Translations under genes and position numbers: made by a program
The notes under the pieces: model-generated
Told to the model about the DNA's origin: nothing
The model's database searches: none
What the model saw: only the letters and a program-made list of their open reading frames with translations
Shown: positions 4,089 to 5,676 of the stretch, piece after piece
Layout: the number at the start of each line of letters is the position of its first letter
Numbering within the stretch: position 1 is the first letter of the stretch
NCBI GenBank assembly: GCA_003086435.1
Contig: QEFD01000137.1
Coordinates: 1 to 5,676 of the forward strand
Source: Acidianus hospitalis
GTDB lineage: Archaea; Thermoproteota; Thermoprotei_A; Sulfolobales; Sulfolobaceae
DNA length: 5,676 nucleotides
Direction: 5' to 3'

Positions 4089-5676
4089 ACTCCTGCTCCC
4101 ACACTAACTTCCCCCGGAAGAGAAGATGGCATTCCCACAGTAGTAATTATAGATTTCGCTTTAAGATCTAGATGTGTTTTACTAAAACACGCTATAACTA
4201 GGTATTTCTCCTTTCTCCTAATTATTATACATGCTTTGCCTTCTATTTTTACATCCACGTTCCTAGAAAAGTCGTTAAACAATTCTTTCCTCAACCTTAT
4301 CAATTCCTTGTATAAGGATAGAATCCTCTCATCTAACTTCCAACTCAATTTTGACTTCTCAAATGTAGAGTAATCTTGCGGGTCGTAATAATATTCTCCA
4401 AGCTCTCTTTTCCTGCCTTCCCTCAAGCCTTTTATTATTTCTGGGTCAGAGAAATCCGTGAAAAATAGGAAGGGATTTGTTTCGCCATATTCCTCGCCCA
4501 TGAATATCATTGGAATATACGGAGATAATATGTAAAGGAATGGGGCAATCAACGCTTTTTCACCAACTAAAGATATCAACCTTTTCCCGTCCTTCCTATT
4601 ACCAACTTGATCATGATTTTGAGCGTAAACTACAAACTTATTACCAGGTAAATTACCTACCTGCCTACCGTGAGTTTTCTTCCTAAACTTTGAGTATACT
4701 CCATCATATACGAAAACGTCCTTTATTGCCTTAGCTAGCTGCGTAATTTCTCCAAAGTCGGCATAATATGAGTCTCTTTCCCCGGTAAGTAAAGCATGCA
4801 GGGAATGATGAAAATCATCAGACCATTGAGCATCTATACAATAACCGCACTTATCCTTAGGCAATATTATCCTTGGATCGTTTAAATCACTTTCAGCAAT
4901 TAATAACGCCTTAGGGTTAGCTTCCTTTACAGCATCTCTTATTTCTTCTAAAATGTGCTTAGGAGAATTATCAAATATACTATGCACGGCATCTAATCTA
5001 AGGCCGTCAACATGGTATTCCTTAATCCAATAAACAGCATTTTGCACTACGTAATGTCTCACTTCGTCACTATAAGCTTCGTCAAAGTTAAAAATAGGTC
5101 CCCAAGGGGTTTTATATCTCGTAGAAAAGTAAGGACCAAAAACAGAAAGATAATCTCCTTCTGGCCCAACATGATTATAAACAACATCTAAGATAACTCC
5201 AAGACCCTTCTTATGAGCTTCATTTACTAATTCCTTAAGCTTTTGAGGTCCACCATAACTATTTTGCACTGCATAAAGTAATACTCCGTCGTAACCCCAG
5301 TTTCTATTGCCTGCAAATTGGTGAACTGGCATTAACTCAATTGCTGTAACTCCTAGTTCTTTTAAATAATCCAATTTTCTCTTAACTCCTTCAAAGTCCC
5401 CTCCAAAAGTTCCTACATGCAATTCGTAAATTATAGGAAAATCTATTCCTTTCCAGTTATAATCGTCCCAGGAAAAATCACCAATTATTTGGGATTTACC
5501 GTGAACTCCTTCTGGTTGAAACCTTGATGCCGGGTCTGGATACTCTTTTCCTCCTATCATGTAAGTATACATATCTCCGGGCTTTGCGTTATCTACCTCA
5601 ACTGAAAAATAACCTCTTTCCTCGTCCTCTAATTCCATTTTTATTACTTTTCTTTCCCCATCTTTATAGAGAACTA
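4073..5676 (-). CDS. treZ: Malto-oligosyltrehalose trehalohydrolase (TreZ, GH13), N-terminus beyond window
   Basis: Hydrolyses the bond next to the terminal trehalosyl unit of maltooligosyl trehalose, releasing trehalose (EC 3.2.1.141); second step of the TreY-TreZ route from maltodextrin, in the cytoplasm. Positions here count from the internal Met at 5638. The frame stays open to the window edge and the preceding residues ([11 protein letters not shown]) continue the N-terminal CBM48-like domain, so this Met is not the start; from memory it matches about residue 36 of the S. solfataricus enzyme (about 560 aa), so roughly 20-25 residues are missing. The GH13 barrel shows region I DVVYNH (151-156), GLRLDAVH with nucleophile D216 (212-219), AESD with acid/base E249 (248-251) and NHDQ with D343 (341-344). 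MPVHQF and GYDGV are also typical of the family. C264 in KCGY corresponds to the Cys that links the S. solfataricus dimer. The C-terminal beta domain begins near 440. No treY or treX is visible; they may lie upstream, outside the window. The 3' end overlaps the convergent gene by 16 bp. Confidence 0.95.
   Translation of the reverse strand, partial: VLYKDGERKVIKMELEDEERGYFSVEVDNAKPGDMYTYMIGGKEYPDPASRFQPEGVHGKSQIIGDFSWDDYNWKGIDFPIIYELHVGTFGGDFEGVKRKLDYLKELGVTAIELMPVHQFAGNRNWGYDGVLLYAVQNSYGGPQKLKELVNEAHKKGLGVILDVVYNHVGPEGDYLSVFGPYFSTRYKTPWGPIFNFDEAYSDEVRHYVVQNAVYWIKEYHVDGLRLDAVHSIFDNSPKHILEEIRDAVKEANPKALLIAESDLNDPRIILPKDKCGYCIDAQWSDDFHHSLHALLTGERDSYYADFGEITQLAKAIKDVFVYDGVYSKFRKKTHGRQVGNLPGNKFVVYAQNHDQVGNRKDGKRLISLVGEKALIAPFLYILSPYIPMIFMGEEYGETNPFLFFTDFSDPEIIKGLREGRKRELGEYYYDPQDYSTFEKSKLSWKLDERILSLYKELIRLRKELFNDFSRNVDVKIEGKACIIIRRKEKYLVIACFSKTHLDLKAKSIITTVGMPSSLPGEVSVGAGVYEEL

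Noticed and set aside
4073..5638. ATG at 5638 as the true start of treZ
   Set aside because: In-frame coding sequence continues to the window edge and matches the CBM48-like N-terminal domain of TreZ; this Met corresponds to an internal residue of the family.

Overview
The window looks like a piece of chromosome from a thermoacidophilic archaeon of the order Sulfolobales. The DNA is AT-rich and uses AGA/AGG and ATA codons heavily. Several genes lack a Shine-Dalgarno site but have TATA-like boxes at about the spacing expected for leaderless transcripts. The TreZ protein at the right end resembles, from memory, the Saccharolobus solfataricus enzyme almost segment by segment. The genus cannot be fixed from this sequence alone. 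No phage genes, insertion sequences, CRISPR arrays, tRNA or rRNA genes were seen.

Layout from left to right: (1) positions 3-533, + strand, the C-terminal two thirds of an ECF-type transporter T component (EcfT/CbiQ family), cut by the window edge; (2) 577-1440, +, an unrecognised 287-residue protein; (3) 1435-1761, -, an unrecognised 108-residue protein; (4) 1805-1948, -, a 47-residue charged protein with a clear GGTGAT ribosome binding site, easily missed because of its size; (5) 1949-2102, an AT-rich divergent intergenic region with a TATATA core between two 7-bp inverted arms; (6) 2103-2903, +, an HtpX-like M48 membrane metalloprotease; (7) 2900-3418, -, a SLOG/TIGR00725-like nucleotide-binding protein; (8) 3468-4088, +, an unrecognised 206-residue protein whose promoter appears to overlap that of the SLOG gene; (9) 4073-5676, -, malto-oligosyltrehalose trehalohydrolase (TreZ), with its N-terminus beyond the right edge.

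The genes do not form one pathway. They are mostly single-gene or two-gene units of alternating direction: three convergent pairs overlap at their stop codons (by 6, 4 and 16 bp) and two divergent pairs share promoter regions. The recognisable functions are vitamin or metal uptake (EcfT), membrane protein quality control (HtpX), probable nucleotide-derivative binding (SLOG) and trehalose synthesis from maltodextrin (TreZ). I found no convincing new defence or mobile system. The most useful observations are the hidden 47-residue gene next to the 108-residue orphan, the compact shared promoters, and start-site corrections for three genes plus one truncated gene at each edge.
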